From positions 465,019 through 529,018 of the forward strand of contig NZ_GL982513.1 of NCBI RefSeq assembly GCF_000220255.1: a stretch of 64,000 nucleotides of DNA. Direction: 5' to 3'. Source of the DNA: Prevotella pallens ATCC 700821 (GTDB taxonomy: Bacteria > Bacteroidota > Bacteroidia > Bacteroidales > Bacteroidaceae). A program made the position numbers and the translations under genes. Under the pieces are notes generated by a model. It saw only the letters and a list, made by a program, of their open reading frames with translations, ran no database searches and was not told where the DNA came from. Below are positions 25,607 through 36,196 of the stretch, one piece after another (position 1 is the first letter of the stretch; each line of letters starts with the position of its first letter).

Positions 25607-28312
25607 TTACGATTTCTTTTTAGCAGTAAGCCATCTGAAAATTTCGCCAAGTAGCAGTACCCCCGAAGAAGTTACAATAATAATTGACCAATCAATAAGT
25701 TTTAATGGCGTTACATTAAACATCTGGCCACCTAATTCTACAATGAGAACTTGTCCAATGAGAATCATTAGCACAATAAGTCCAAAACCACGACACTCTT
25801 TAAAATGAAAAGCACTTTGGTTTGTTGCAAAAGCACGAGCATTAAACATATTCCAGAACTGCAACATTACAAACATGGTGAAGAAGAGACTTAACTCGTA
25901 AGGAGTAAGTTCTTTATGATTACTGAGTTTGAAATGCAATAAATCGGTCATTTGTGTAATATCCGAATATTCTAAAATATATAGGAAACCTAATAGAGAA
26001 AGAAAGAAAATTCCACCCAACGCAATAATACGTGTCCACATATTGCGTGTTATAATAAATGCGTTACGATTGCGTGGTGGGTTGTTCATAACCTGTTGTG
26101 ATGGTGGCAAAGATGCCAGTGCCATTGCTGCAAAAGTATCCATAATAAGGTTTACCCACAACATTTGAGTAACTGTAAGCGGACTATGGGTGCCCATGAA
26201 TGCACCAGCCAAAACAATGAGACAGGCTACAACATTTACAGTAAGTTGAAAAAGAATGAAACGCTGAATGTTTCGGTATAAGCTGCGTCCCCACATTACG
26301 GCACGACCAATAGAAAGGAAAGAATTGTCTATAATAGTAATGTCAGAAGCCTCTTTAGCAACACTTGTTCCGTCGCCCATAGATAATCCAACATGAGCAG
26401 CTTTTAATGCAGGAGCATCGTTCGTACCGTCGCCCGTAACAGCTACAATCTGATTGAGTGATTGCAAACTCTCTACCAAGCGTTTTTTGTCCATTGGTTT
26501 TGCACGTGCTATAATTTTTAGGTCGAACACACGCTGTCTCAGCTCTTCATCTGTAAGCGCCTCGAATTCTGGTCCAGTGATAATGTTTTTGTCGGTATCA
26601 TTAGATGTCCACAATCCCACTTGTTTTGCTATTTCTTTTGCAGTGCCAGGCGTATCGCCAGTTACAATCTTTACACTGATTCCTGCATCAATACATTCTT
26701 TAACAGCAGCAGGAACTTCCTTGCGTACTGGGTCTGAGATGGCAACAATACCTAAGAAACAACAATTTACGGCAATGTCCGTTTCGCCATTTATTATTTT
26801 AGGAATAACGCCAGGTGCCAACTTAACAGATGTAGTTTGTGGTAGTTCAAGATAAGCAAATCCTAAGGTGCGCATAGCCTGACTTTGCCATGTTTGCAGT
26901 TGTGTAAAAATTTCGGGCCACGACCTGTTATCAGCCAGCGATGTGCAATATTGTTTAATAATATCGGTTGCACCTTTTATATATAAGATAGTTTTATTAG
27001 GGAGTAGGGTAGATCGAACCAGTGTAGCCATATACTTTCGGTCGGTAGAGAATGGAAGTTCGTCTACAATTTCAATATCATCGCGTATTTGCTGATAATC
27101 ATATCCCTGATCGCGAAGCCACAAAAGTAAGGCTCCTTCAGTAGGGTTGCCCAAAGCAACAGGTTTTTCAGGATTGGAAAGGTCGAGCGATGCAGTAGAA
27201 TTAACGGCAATGCCTTCTTTTAATAAGGCGTCGATAGTAACATCATCTCTATTGGCTTGCAAAGCGTAAACACGCATTTGATTTTGCGTGAGCGTACCAG
27301 TCTTATCGGTGCATATTACAGTTGTAGCCCCCATCGTTTCACATGCGTGTAACTTTCTTACAAGATTACTTGTTTGAAGCATTCTACGCATAGAGTAAGC
27401 CAAACTCAATGTAACCGCCATTGGTAGCCCTTCAGGAACAGCAACCACAATGAGTGTTACACAAATCATAATACTATCTAAGAGATACTGAATGAAATGT
27501 ACCCAAGTAAAAGAATATTCGTTAAAGAACATTAGTACACGACCTGCCAAAATTAATACACCCAAAGCATAGCTTGCCCATGTAATGAGTGTTCCAAGTT
27601 TGTTTAATTGCTCTGTTAGAGGAGTTTTAACACTATTGTCTATCTGTGCAGCAGTGAATACTTTACCATTTTCGGTAGCATCGCCTACAGCCGTAACACG
27701 AAAAATTCCATGACCTTCCATTACTTTCGTACCGCGCAAAACAAAATTAGAGGGGAAGGTTGCGTTGCTATCAAATTCTTCGTGCTTAGTGCTCTTTCTG
27801 CAAATAGGTTCACCAGTCAGCGAAGACTCATCTACACTTAATGCAACAGCTTTGAGAAGTTCTCCATCAGCAGGAATATTTTCTCCAGTATTGAGTAGAA
27901 CGATATCGCCTACAACAATTTCTCGCTTAGGAACATTTGTTGTATTGCCATTTCTCATTACTTCTACAAGTTCGTCGTCGTCTACTTTATTGAGTATGGA
28001 GAAAGCTTTATTAGCCCTTTCTTCGAAAAAGAAAGCTAATCCGGTTGCAAGTAAGATAGCAATGAAAATGCCTACAGGCTCAAAAAACACCTGTGTCCCT
28101 TCGTTAAGACCAAAATATTCGTAACATGATATACCAACAGAGAAAACGCCCGCAATAAGAAGAATGACAATAAGAGGGTCGTTAAATTTCGCAATAAATT
28201 TTTTCCATATAGGAGTCTGTATTGGTGGAGTTAATACATTATCTCCGAATTTAGCTCTGTTTTCCTTAACCTCTTGTTCGCTCAGTCCTGAATAATGTTG
28301 TTTGTGTTCCAT
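25607..28312 (-). CDS. Calcium-translocating P-type ATPase (PMCA-like)
   Basis: This P2-type ATPase pumps cations, probably Ca2+, across the inner membrane. I chose the ATG at 28312 (MEHKQHYSGLSEQEV, 901 residues): the upstream in-frame extension would run through the promoter. It shows the cation ATPase N-terminal domain, actuator TGE (SLTGEP), PEGLP in membrane segment 4, the phosphorylation site ICTDKTGTLT (D336), the KGA nucleotide motif, and the hinge TGDGTNDAPALK. The C-terminal membrane domain has NLIMDTFAAMALA. The sequence NLIMDT and PEGLP fits PMCA-type calcium pumps. Metal specificity is inferred from family resemblance. Confidence 0.92.
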   Translation of the reverse strand: MEHKQHYSGLSEQEVKENRAKFGDNVLTPPIQTPIWKKFIAKFNDPLIVILLIAGVFSVGISCYEYFGLNEGTQVFFEPVGIFIAILLATGLAFFFEERANKAFSILNKVDDDELVEVMRNGNTTNVPKREIVVGDIVLLNTGENIPADGELLKAVALSVDESSLTGEPICRKSTKHEEFDSNATFPSNFVLRGTKVMEGHGIFRVTAVGDATENGKVFTAAQIDNSVKTPLTEQLNKLGTLITWASYALGVLILAGRVLMFFNEYSFTWVHFIQYLLDSIMICVTLIVVAVPEGLPMAVTLSLAYSMRRMLQTSNLVRKLHACETMGATTVICTDKTGTLTQNQMRVYALQANRDDVTIDALLKEGIAVNSTASLDLSNPEKPVALGNPTEGALLLWLRDQGYDYQQIRDDIEIVDELPFSTDRKYMATLVRSTLLPNKTILYIKGATDIIKQYCTSLADNRSWPEIFTQLQTWQSQAMRTLGFAYLELPQTTSVKLAPGVIPKIINGETDIAVNCCFLGIVAISDPVRKEVPAAVKECIDAGISVKIVTGDTPGTAKEIAKQVGLWTSNDTDKNIITGPEFEALTDEELRQRVFDLKIIARAKPMDKKRLVESLQSLNQIVAVTGDGTNDAPALKAAHVGLSMGDGTSVAKEASDITIIDNSFLSIGRAVMWGRSLYRNIQRFILFQLTVNVVACLIVLAGAFMGTHSPLTVTQMLWVNLIMDTFAAMALASLPPSQQVMNNPPRNRNAFIITRNMWTRIIALGGIFFLSLLGFLYILEYSDITQMTDLLHFKLSNHKELTPYELSLFFTMFVMLQFWNMFNARAFATNQSAFHFKECRGFGLIVLMILIGQVLIVELGGQMFNVTPLKLIDWSIIIVTSSGVLLLGEIFRWLTAKKKS

Positions 28313-28332
28313 AAAAAATATCCAATGAGTTG

Positions 28333-28340
28333 CAAAGGTA
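28333..28340 (-). promoter_or_regulatory. -7 box of the P-type ATPase gene
   Basis: TACCTTTG on the minus strand, about 21 bases before the chosen ATG at 28312. It excludes the longer reading frame start at 28483. Confidence 0.55.
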
Positions 28341-28411
28341 ATTAATTTATAATGAATACTATTCTGGTTTTGATAAGAAAGTACTTTGATATAAAGAAAA
28401 GTTATAAAATA

Positions 28412-28443
28412 TTTGGTAGTCAGTATATTTATTGCTAACTTTG
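28412..28443 (+). promoter_or_regulatory. Promoter of rimP-nusA-infB
   Basis: TTTG (28412-28415), 20 bases, then TAACTTTG (28436-28443). It predicts a leader of about 140 bases before the rimP ATG. Confidence 0.75.
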
Positions 28444-28456
28444 CACCGTTCAGAGG

Positions 28457-28488
28457 AATGAGGAGCTTTAAAGAGTTCCTCATTTTTC
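28457..28488 (+). terminator. Terminator-like hairpin in the rimP leader (possible attenuator)
   Basis: AATGAGGAGCT (28457-28467) pairs with AGTTCCTCATT (28474-28484, one G-T pair) around a 6-base loop, followed by TTTC in a T-rich stretch. It lies between the promoter and the rimP start, so it would act on the transcript of the operon's own genes. The operon encodes NusA, which affects termination at such hairpins. Confidence 0.6.
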
Positions 28489-28587
28489 ATATCTTTTAGT
28501 GAGATAGATTGTTTGTTTTTCAAAATCTATTTTAAGATTAAGATATGGTTTTAGAACCAGTGGACAACAAAGACACTTTAGACGTAT

Positions 28588-29055
28588 ATGATAGATAAAA
28601 ACATTGTAAGACGGCTTGTAGACGAATGGTTGGAAGGTAAAGAATACTTTCTAGTTGATATTCAGATAAGTCCTGATAGTAAAGTTGTAGTTGAAATAGA
28701 CCACGCTGATGGTGTATGGATAGAAGATTGCGTAGAGTTAAGTAAGTTTATAGAAGAAAATCTCTCACGTGATGAAGAAGATTACGAACTTGAAGTAGGC
28801 TCAGCTGGATTAGGGCAACCCTTCAAAGTACCACAACAATACATAAACTTTATAGGAAAAGAAGTTGAAGTGTTAGACCACGATGGGCGTAAAGTGAGTG
28901 GGATTTTAAAAAGTGTTGATGGAAATAAATTTGTTGTTTCGGTCAATGAGAAAGTACACGTGGAAGGTAAGAAACGTCCTGTAAAGATGGATGTAGACCA
29001 TGAGTACGATATGAATGAAGTAAAATACACAAAATATCTAATTAGTTTCAAGTAG
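28588..29055 (+). CDS. rimP: Ribosome maturation factor RimP
   Basis: RimP helps assemble the 30S ribosomal subunit. This 155-residue protein has the expected two parts: an N-terminal alpha/beta domain (EYFLVDIQISPDSKVVVEID, with CVELSKFIEENLSRDEEDYELEVGSAGLGQP shown in part as CVELSKFIEEN and LEVGSAGLGQP) and a C-terminal Sm-like barrel (IGKEVEVLDHDGRKVSGIL). The RimP family signature SPGxxxP is here SAGLGQP, a usual Bacteroidetes variant as far as I recall. It leads the conserved rimP-nusA-infB order with four bases to nusA. Confidence 0.94.
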   Translation: MIDKNIVRRLVDEWLEGKEYFLVDIQISPDSKVVVEIDHADGVWIEDCVELSKFIEENLSRDEEDYELEVGSAGLGQPFKVPQQYINFIGKEVEVLDHDGRKVSGILKSVDGNKFVVSVNEKVHVEGKKRPVKMDVDHEYDMNEVKYTKYLISFK

Positions 29056-29059
29056 AACT

Positions 29060-30322
29060 ATGGCAGCAAGAAAAGAAGAAGAACGTCCGAATATGATTGA
29101 GACCTTCAAAGAATTTAAGGATACGAAGAGCATCGATCGTACTACATTAGTAAGCGTTTTGGAAGAGAGCTTCCGTAACGTAATTGCTAAGAAATATGGA
29201 TCAGACGAAAACTTTGATGTTATTGTAAACCCAGATAAAGGAGATTTAGAAATATATCGAAACCGTGTTGTTGTGGCAGACGGTGAGGTGCAAGACGAGA
29301 ATAAAGAAATTAGTTTGACTGACGCGCAGAAAATAGAACCAGACTACGAAGTTGGGGAAGATGTTTCCGAACCCGTGAACTTTGCTAAGTTTGGTCGTCG
29401 GGCAATTCTAAACCTTCGTCAAACATTAGCTTCGAAAGTATTAGAGTTAGAGCACGACTCTTTATACAATAAATACAAAGACCGCGTTGGACAAATAATT
29501 TCGGGAGAAGTATATCAGGTTTGGAAGCGAGAGGTGTTACTTGTAGATGAGGAGAATAATGAGCTAATTCTTCCTAAAGGTGAACAAATTCCGCGCGACC
29601 AATATCGTAAGGGCGAAACTATACGTGCTGTGATTTTGCGCGTTGATAACGATAATAATAATCCGAAAATAATCCTTTCGCGTACCGCACCAACTTTCTT
29701 GGAACGTTTGCTCGAAGCAGAAGTTCCAGAAATAGAAGATGGATTGATTAGTATAAAAGGTATAGCACGTATGCCTGGTGAACGCGCAAAAATAGCTGTA
29801 GAAAGCTACGATGACCGTATTGATCCTGTTGGAGCTTGCGTAGGTGTACGTGGTAGTCGTGTTCATGGCATTGTGCGTGAACTTTGCAACGAGAACATTG
29901 ATGTTATAAATTGGACAGCTAATACAAAACTATTTGTACAACGTGCTTTGTCTCCTGCTAAGGTAAGTAGCCTTACTATCGATGAAGAAGAGAAAAAGGC
30001 TGAAGTGTTCTTACAGCCTGAAGAGGTTAGCTTAGCAATCGGACGTAGTGGTATGAATATAAAGTTAGCGAGTATGCTGACAGGTTATACTATTGATGTA
30101 TTCCGTGAACTCGATGAACAAACAGCAGAAGAAGATATCTACCTAGATGAGTTCTCAGATGAAATAGATAAATGGGTAATTGATGCTATAAAGTCTATAG
30201 GTCTTGATACGGCTCGTCAGGTATTGAATGCTCCTCGTGAAATGCTGATTGAAAAGGCAGACCTCGAAGAAGAGACTGTTGATAACATTTTGAATATCCT
30301 CAGAGCGGAGTTTGAAAGTTAG
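29060..30322 (+). CDS. nusA: Transcription termination/antitermination factor NusA
   Basis: NusA binds RNA polymerase and RNA hairpins and controls pausing, termination and antitermination. The 420-residue protein has the N-terminal polymerase-binding domain (about 1-130), the S1 domain (RVGQIISGEVYQVWKREVLL), KH1 and KH2 (PGERAKIAVESYD, GVRGSRVHGIVREL, EEVSLAIGRSGMNIKLAS). The C-terminus has one short helical region. Domain content and length are typical for Bacteroidetes. It lies second in the operon and is followed by a terminator-like hairpin before infB. Confidence 0.97.
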   Translation: MAARKEEERPNMIETFKEFKDTKSIDRTTLVSVLEESFRNVIAKKYGSDENFDVIVNPDKGDLEIYRNRVVVADGEVQDENKEISLTDAQKIEPDYEVGEDVSEPVNFAKFGRRAILNLRQTLASKVLELEHDSLYNKYKDRVGQIISGEVYQVWKREVLLVDEENNELILPKGEQIPRDQYRKGETIRAVILRVDNDNNNPKIILSRTAPTFLERLLEAEVPEIEDGLISIKGIARMPGERAKIAVESYDDRIDPVGACVGVRGSRVHGIVRELCNENIDVINWTANTKLFVQRALSPAKVSSLTIDEEEKKAEVFLQPEEVSLAIGRSGMNIKLASMLTGYTIDVFRELDEQTAEEDIYLDEFSDEIDKWVIDAIKSIGLDTARQVLNAPREMLIEKADLEEETVDNILNILRAEFES

Positions 30323-30331
30323 GTGTCTGCG

Positions 30332-30386
30332 AACAGATACAATGATAAACGTCTTTTTATAAAACTATTGTAGTATCTGTTTTTTA
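30332..30386 (+). terminator. Terminator-like hairpin between nusA and infB
   Basis: AACAGATAC (30332-30340) and GTATCTGTT (30373-30381) form a perfect 9-bp stem around a long loop, followed by a T-run (TTTTTT). No separate promoter box for infB is seen in the 113-base gap, so this hairpin would have to be read through for infB expression. Confidence 0.55.
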
Positions 30387-30435
30387 GTTCGAGAGCAAAA
30401 ACATAACACCACATTCAAAAAAGAAAGAAATATTA

Positions 30436-33324
30436 ATGAGCATCAGATTAAACAAAGCAATTCGAGAACTAAATATAGGACTCCAAACGGCAGTGGAGTT
30501 CTTGGAAAAGAGACCAGAACTGGGAGAAGTGAAAGGAGATCAAAACTTCAAACTTAGCGATGAACAATTTAAAGCGCTTGAAAAGGAGTTTAAACCCGAT
30601 CAGGTTGTAAAGAATGATGCTGCTAAAATCTTCCAAAAGAAGCAGAAAGATAAAGTACGCACGAAGAAAGCATTTGAACCAAAGAAGGAAACAGTTACGA
30701 AACAAGAACTTCCAAAAATTAAGACTCTTGGAAAAATAGATCTTGAACAGTTGAATAAACCTACGGCAAAAGTGCCTGTTGCTTCGAAGGAAAAGAAAGA
30801 TAGAAAGAACGATGCAGGAATTAATAAACAACAGACGACAGTCGGAAAGAAGACAGAGTCGAATGCATCTAAAGAGGAAAAAGTTGTTGAGGTGAAAGCT
30901 GCCGTACAAGAGAAGGTCGAAGAAATTCGAACACTAGCAACTGCAAAGGAAAGCTCAGAGAAAGCTGAAAATACGCAGAAGGCCGATATATCTACATCGG
31001 AAACCTTAAAGAAGGAACCTATGGTTGAAAAAGAAAAGAACGAGACGAAGATTGAAAAAGAAATTACAGCTGAAGATAATGGCATATTCCAAACATCAAA
31101 TGAGAAGAAAATGCTAAATCAGCCGAAGGTAAATATCTTAGGTAAAATAGACCTTAGTAGTATAAACCAAAGCACACGCCCAAAGAAAAAGACGAAAGAG
31201 GAACGCAGAAAAGAGCGTGAAGATAAGTCTGTGCAAAATGCACAGGGCAAGAAGAAGCGTGTCCGTATAAATAAGGAACGCGTAGATATAAATGCTGCTG
31301 CAAATCAACAACAAGGTGGTAAGCGTAGTGGAAAAAAGAATACTAACGACAATAATAACAATAGCAAAAATGCTACTGGTGGAAAGAAAAGGCATAACCG
31401 TAGTCAGAAACCATTAGAGGTTGATGATGAAGCTGTAGCACGCCAGGTAAAAGAAACACTTGCACGTCTCACAAGTAAGAGTCAAAATAAGAAAGGTGCT
31501 AAATATCGTAAAGAGAAGCGCGAGGCTGTTCAAGAACGATTGAGCGCAGAGGCTAAGGCAGAACGCAAGGAAAGTAAGATACTGAAACTTACAGAGTTTG
31601 TTACTGTTTCAGAGTTGGCTACTATGATGAATTTACCTGTAACGCAGGTTATCTCAACTTTGATGTCTGTAGGTATTATGGTGTCAATAAATCAGCGTCT
31701 TGATGCCGAGACAATTAATTTGGTAGCTGATGAATTTGGATTTAAGACAGAATATGTAAGTGCTGAAGTGCAAGAAGCTATTAGCGAAGACGTGGACGAA
31801 GAAACCGACCTTGTAAGCCGTGCGCCTATTGTAACAGTGATGGGACACGTAGACCATGGTAAAACTTCGTTGCTCGACCATATTCGAAATACCAATGTAA
31901 TTGCTGGCGAAGCTGGTGGTATTACACAGCATATTGGTGCTTATAGTGTAACGTTAAAGAATGGTCGTAAAGTAACATTCCTTGATACTCCTGGACACGA
32001 AGCATTTACAGCTATGCGTGCTCGTGGTACTCAGGTAACAGATATTGCTATCATTATTATTGCTGCTGATGACTCTGTTATGCCTACAACTAAGGAAGCA
32101 ATTGCACATGCCCAAGCAGCAGGCGTACCAATGGTATTTGCCATTAACAAGATTGATAAACCTGGTGCAAATCCAGATAAAATACGTGAAGACTTATCGC
32201 AAATGAACCTCCTTGTAGAAGAGTGGGGTGGAAAGTATCAATGTCAGGAAATAAGTGCAAAGAAAGGTTTAGGCGTTGCAGACTTGCTTGATAAGGTCTT
32301 ACTCGAAGCTGATATGCTTGATTTGAAAGCTAATCCTAATCGCAATGCAACTGGAACAGTAATAGAATCTTCATTGGATAAAGGACGTGGTTATGTCAGC
32401 ACAGTACTTGTTTCTAATGGTACATTGAAGATAGGCGATAATATTATTGCAGGAACTTCATGGGGTCGTATTAAGGCAATGTTCAACGAACGTAATCAGC
32501 GTGTAGAAAAGGCTGGTCCTGCCGAACCAGTTATTATACTAGGATTGAATGGTGCACCAACTGCTGGCGATACTTTCCATATTATGGAAACAGAGCAAGA
32601 GGCACGCGATATTGCCAATAAACGTGAACAGTTACAGCGTGAACAAGGTTTGCGTACTCAGACACGTTTGACCTTGTCAGATATATCTCATCGAATAGCT
32701 CGTGGTGAGTTCCATGAAATGAATATTATAGTAAAGGGCGATACCGATGGTTCTATCGAAGCACTTTCAGATTCATTTATCAAACTGTCTACTGAAAAAG
32801 TAAAAGTAAATGTAATTAGCAAGGCTGTCGGACAGATTTCTGAAAATGATGTGATGCTCGCTGCCGCTTCCGATGCCGTAATTGTTGGCTTCCAAGTACG
32901 CCCTTCTGCAGATGCTCGTAAATTGGCAGAGCGTGATGGAGTAGAAATTAATACCTATTCGGTTATTTACGATGCGATTGACGATGTAACTTCAGCGATG
33001 GTTGGAATGCTTGATAAGGTAAAGAAGGAAATAGTTACTGGTCAGGTAGAAGTACAACAAGTGTTCAAAATATCTAAGGTCGGAACTGTGGCTGGTTGTG
33101 TAGTTACAGAAGGTAAAGTTCACAGTAAAGACAAAGGACGTGTTATTCGCGATGGTATTGTTGTTCATACTGCAGCTATAAGCGCTTTGAAGCGTTATAA
33201 AGACGATGTAAAAGAAGTTGTAACAGGATTGGAATGTGGTATTTCTCTTGTTAATTACAACGACCTCCAAGCTGGTGATATGATAGAAACATTCACAGAA
33301 ATAGAGGTAGAACAAAAACTTTAA
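30436..33324 (+). CDS. infB: Translation initiation factor IF-2
   Basis: IF-2 is the GTPase that brings initiator tRNA to the ribosome. The 962-residue protein has a long, Lys/Glu-rich, poorly conserved N-terminal region (about 60-370) usual for Bacteroidetes IF-2. The GTPase domain follows with G1 [10 protein letters not shown]3 [10 protein letters not shown]4 NKID and SAKKGLGV. The C-terminal domains II-IV include [12 protein letters not shown] and [17 protein letters not shown]. It is third in the rimP-nusA-infB operon and ends at a strong terminator. Confidence 0.98.
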   Translation: MSIRLNKAIRELNIGLQTAVEFLEKRPELGEVKGDQNFKLSDEQFKALEKEFKPDQVVKNDAAKIFQKKQKDKVRTKKAFEPKKETVTKQELPKIKTLGKIDLEQLNKPTAKVPVASKEKKDRKNDAGINKQQTTVGKKTESNASKEEKVVEVKAAVQEKVEEIRTLATAKESSEKAENTQKADISTSETLKKEPMVEKEKNETKIEKEITAEDNGIFQTSNEKKMLNQPKVNILGKIDLSSINQSTRPKKKTKEERRKEREDKSVQNAQGKKKRVRINKERVDINAAANQQQGGKRSGKKNTNDNNNNSKNATGGKKRHNRSQKPLEVDDEAVARQVKETLARLTSKSQNKKGAKYRKEKREAVQERLSAEAKAERKESKILKLTEFVTVSELATMMNLPVTQVISTLMSVGIMVSINQRLDAETINLVADEFGFKTEYVSAEVQEAISEDVDEETDLVSRAPIVTVMGHVDHGKTSLLDHIRNTNVIAGEAGGITQHIGAYSVTLKNGRKVTFLDTPGHEAFTAMRARGTQVTDIAIIIIAADDSVMPTTKEAIAHAQAAGVPMVFAINKIDKPGANPDKIREDLSQMNLLVEEWGGKYQCQEISAKKGLGVADLLDKVLLEADMLDLKANPNRNATGTVIESSLDKGRGYVSTVLVSNGTLKIGDNIIAGTSWGRIKAMFNERNQRVEKAGPAEPVIILGLNGAPTAGDTFHIMETEQEARDIANKREQLQREQGLRTQTRLTLSDISHRIARGEFHEMNIIVKGDTDGSIEALSDSFIKLSTEKVKVNVISKAVGQISENDVMLAAASDAVIVGFQVRPSADARKLAERDGVEINTYSVIYDAIDDVTSAMVGMLDKVKKEIVTGQVEVQQVFKISKVGTVAGCVVTEGKVHSKDKGRVIRDGIVVHTAAISALKRYKDDVKEVVTGLECGISLVNYNDLQAGDMIETFTEIEVEQKL

Positions 33325-33335
33325 GACTGATGTGC

Positions 33336-33383
33336 CAAGCCGCCTCTCATTTCCAAAGGAAAAGTGAGGCGGCTTGATTTTTG
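33336..33383 (+). terminator. Terminator of rimP-nusA-infB
   Basis: CAAGCCGCCTC (33336-33346) and GAGGCGGCTTG (33366-33376) form a perfect 11-bp stem followed by ATTTTTGG. Confidence 0.9.
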
Positions 33384-33521
33384 GTAACAAATGTGATATG
33401 TAAGAGTATCGGCACAATTTTTGTTTGTCGTATACTATATATATAAGGTGGCGTAAGAATAATAGAATGTCTTGTTTGTTGTCTTCTATTGTTTCGCCCC
33501 GTCTAAAAAGGTAAAAAGTAA

Positions 33522-34967
33522 ATGTCAGAAAATAAAAGTAATGAGTATGTAAGGAAGGTCGCCGAGCAGAAATATGAGTTTGGCTTCACTACCGATGTAC
33601 ATACGGATATAATCCCGAAAGGCTTAAACGAAGATGTCGTTAGGCTTATTTCGAAGAAGAAAGGGGAACCAGATTGGCTCCTCGATTTTCGTTTAAAAGC
33701 GTTTCATCATTGGCAGACAATGGAAATGCCAAAATGGCCGCATTTAAACTTGCCAGAGATAGACTATCAGGCAATTTCATACTATGCCGATCCATTAGCA
33801 AAGAAACCTAAGAATAAAGAGATAGATCCAGAGTTGGAAAAGACTTTCGACAAATTAGGTATTCCGCTTGAAGAGCGTTTGGCATTGAGTGGTGTTGCTG
33901 TAGATGCTATTATGGATTCAGTGTCGGTGAAAACAACATTCAAAAAGCAGCTGGCTGAAAAAGGAATAATCTTTTGTTCGATAGGTGAAGCTGTGAAGGA
34001 ACACCCCGAATTAGTTCGCCAATATTTAGGAACAGTTGTTCCCTACAAAGATAACTTTACCGCAGCTCTCAACTCTGCAGTGTTCAGCGATGGCTCTTTT
34101 GTATATATTCCGAAAGGTGTTCGTTGTCCGATGGAATTAAGTTCCTATTTCCGTATCAATGCAATGAATACGGGACAGTTTGAACGAACATTGATTATTG
34201 CCGACGACGATTCGTATGTAAGCTATCTTGAAGGTTGCACGGCTCCAATGCGAGATGAAAATCAACTTCATGCAGCTATAGTCGAAATAGTAGTATTGGC
34301 AAATGCAGAAGTGAAGTATTCAACGGTTCAAAACTGGTATCCAGGCGATGAGAATGGAAAAGGTGGCGTGTTGAATCTTGTAACTAAACGAGGCGACTTG
34401 CGTGGCAAGAATTCTAAACTATCTTGGACACAGGTAGAAACAGGTTCGGCTATTACGTGGAAATATCCATCTTGTATTTTGCGTGGCGATAATTCGCAAG
34501 CAGAATTTTATTCAGTAGCCGTTACCAACAATTATCAGGAAGCTGACACAGGCACTAAAATGATACATTTGGGTAAGAACACAAAGAGCACCATCATTTC
34601 AAAAGGTATTTCGGCAGGCAAAAGTCAGAATTCTTATCGTGGATTGGTGCGTGTTGCGCCCAATGCCGATAATGCCCGAAATTATAGCTCTTGCGATTCG
34701 TTACTCTTAGGTTCAACCTGCGGTGCACACACTTTCCCTTATATGGACGTACATAACGATTCGGCAATTGTAGAACACGAAGCTACAACATCGAAAATTA
34801 GCGAAGACCAATTGTTCTATTGTAATCAGCGAGGCATTCCTATGGAAGATGCTATTGGATTAATAGTCAATGGATACGCAAAAGATGTATTGAACAAACT
34901 TCCTATGGAGTTCGCCGTTGAGGCACAGAAACTTCTTTCAGTTACGCTGGAAGGTACTGTGGGATAG
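33522..34967 (+). CDS. sufB: Fe-S cluster assembly protein SufB
   Basis: SufB is the scaffold protein on which iron-sulfur clusters are built, in the SufBCD complex. The 481-residue protein shows [52 protein letters not shown] and the C-terminal [16 protein letters not shown] with [11 protein letters not shown]. Length is standard. It opens the suf operon; no clear promoter box was recognised upstream in the 197-base gap. Confidence 0.97.
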   Translation: MSENKSNEYVRKVAEQKYEFGFTTDVHTDIIPKGLNEDVVRLISKKKGEPDWLLDFRLKAFHHWQTMEMPKWPHLNLPEIDYQAISYYADPLAKKPKNKEIDPELEKTFDKLGIPLEERLALSGVAVDAIMDSVSVKTTFKKQLAEKGIIFCSIGEAVKEHPELVRQYLGTVVPYKDNFTAALNSAVFSDGSFVYIPKGVRCPMELSSYFRINAMNTGQFERTLIIADDDSYVSYLEGCTAPMRDENQLHAAIVEIVVLANAEVKYSTVQNWYPGDENGKGGVLNLVTKRGDLRGKNSKLSWTQVETGSAITWKYPSCILRGDNSQAEFYSVAVTNNYQEADTGTKMIHLGKNTKSTIISKGISAGKSQNSYRGLVRVAPNADNARNYSSCDSLLLGSTCGAHTFPYMDVHNDSAIVEHEATTSKISEDQLFYCNQRGIPMEDAIGLIVNGYAKDVLNKLPMEFAVEAQKLLSVTLEGTVG

Positions 34968-35045
34968 ATACAAATTACTATGAGGTCGCAAAGAAGTGTT
35001 TATATGCAACCAGCGAAAGGTTTACCAATACAAAGATACAAATGT

Positions 35046-35420
35046 ATGCGGAAAATAGCTCTATTAATAGCGTTGTTGCTAACATTCTCTGTCTCTATAG
35101 CTCAAGGGTGGCAACCTAAAAGTTGGCAGAAGTACGTTATAGAACAGAAAGTTAAAAACGATACACTATGCAATTCAGGCTCAATTCTTATACGTGAAAG
35201 AATGGTAGAACCTAAAATAAATTCACGAGCTTTCTATTGTGGTCAGTTTTATGTTCCCGACCCTCCAAGTCTGTTCGCAGAACAGGAAAAAGCTCTTGAA
35301 AGAGCACGTTGGGAAGACAGAGATTATACTTTCGGACAAGCAATGGGAGACCTCTTTTTAGATTTCGTAGGAGATATCTTTGCAGGAGCATTAGATAATT
35401 TATTATTTAAGAAACGATAA
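35046..35420 (+). CDS. Small exported protein inside the suf operon, function unknown
   Basis: I chose the ATG at 35046 (MRKIALLIALLLTFSVSIAQG, shown as MRKIALLIALL plus TFSVSIAQG). This gives a 124-residue precursor with a clean signal peptide; an in-frame ATG 66 bases earlier would add a poor, basic leader. The mature part has no recognised domain. It contains two cysteines (CNSG, FYCGQFY), a PDPPSLFAEQEKALERA region and a hydrophobic, acidic end (FLDFVGDIFAGALDNLL). It lies between sufB and sufC with 78 bases before (from the chosen start) and 12 bases after, so it is transcribed with them. Why an exported protein sits in this operon is unclear. Confidence 0.65.
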   Translation: MRKIALLIALLLTFSVSIAQGWQPKSWQKYVIEQKVKNDTLCNSGSILIRERMVEPKINSRAFYCGQFYVPDPPSLFAEQEKALERARWEDRDYTFGQAMGDLFLDFVGDIFAGALDNLLFKKR

Positions 35421-35432
35421 TACAAAAACAAC

Positions 35433-36185
35433 ATGTTAGAAGTAAGAAATCTGCATGCTACTATTGCAGATAAAGAAATATTGAAAGGTATAGACCTTAC
35501 TGTTAAAGATGGCGAAATACATGCCATTATGGGACCAAATGGTTCTGGAAAATCAACTCTTAGTGCAGTACTTACAGGTAATCCGTTGTACACCGTAACC
35601 GATGGTTCGGCTGTGTTCAATGGTAAAGACCTCTTAGAAATGGGACCAGACGAACGTGCTAACGAGGGCATTTTTCTTTCGTTCCAATATCCTGTAGAGA
35701 TACCAGGCGTAAGTATGACTAACTTTATGAAGGCTGCTGTAAATGCAAAACGCAAATATCAAGGTTTAGAACCTTTGAAAGCAGCTGATTTTATGAAGTT
35801 GATGCGTGAAAAGCGTGACCTCGTAGGGTTAGATTCAAAACTTTCGCATCGGTCTGTAAACGAAGGATTTTCAGGTGGTGAAAAGAAACGCAATGAAATC
35901 TTCCAAATGGCAATGTTACAGCCAAAGCTCAGCATCTTAGATGAAACCGACTCTGGACTTGATGTTGATGCTATGCGCATTGTTGCTGAAGGAGTAAATA
36001 AAATGCACACTGCTGAAACTTCTACCATCGTTATCACCCACTACGATAGACTTCTGGATATGATAAAACCAAGCGTAGTACATATTCTTTATAAAGGACG
36101 TATCGTAAAAACTGGTGGTCCAGAACTTGCACGTGAAATAGAAAAACGTGGCTACGACTGGATAAAAGCAGAAGTAGATAAATAG
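35433..36185 (+). CDS. sufC: Fe-S cluster assembly ATPase SufC
   Basis: SufC is the ABC-type ATPase of the SufBCD complex. The 250-residue protein has Walker A GPNGSGKST, the ABC signature GFSGGEKKRNEIFQM and the Walker B/D-loop spelling LSILDETDSGLDVDAM that is characteristic of SufC. It has no membrane segments. It starts 12 bases after the small exported protein and 11 bases before sufD. Confidence 0.98.
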   Translation: MLEVRNLHATIADKEILKGIDLTVKDGEIHAIMGPNGSGKSTLSAVLTGNPLYTVTDGSAVFNGKDLLEMGPDERANEGIFLSFQYPVEIPGVSMTNFMKAAVNAKRKYQGLEPLKAADFMKLMREKRDLVGLDSKLSHRSVNEGFSGGEKKRNEIFQMAMLQPKLSILDETDSGLDVDAMRIVAEGVNKMHTAETSTIVITHYDRLLDMIKPSVVHILYKGRIVKTGGPELAREIEKRGYDWIKAEVDK

Positions 36186-36196
36186 AAAGACTAAAC

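Noticed and set aside
28313-28483. 57-residue N-terminal extension of the P-type ATPase
   Set aside because: The extension crosses a -7 promoter box at 28333-28340, is not conserved-looking, and the shorter start gives the normal family beginning.
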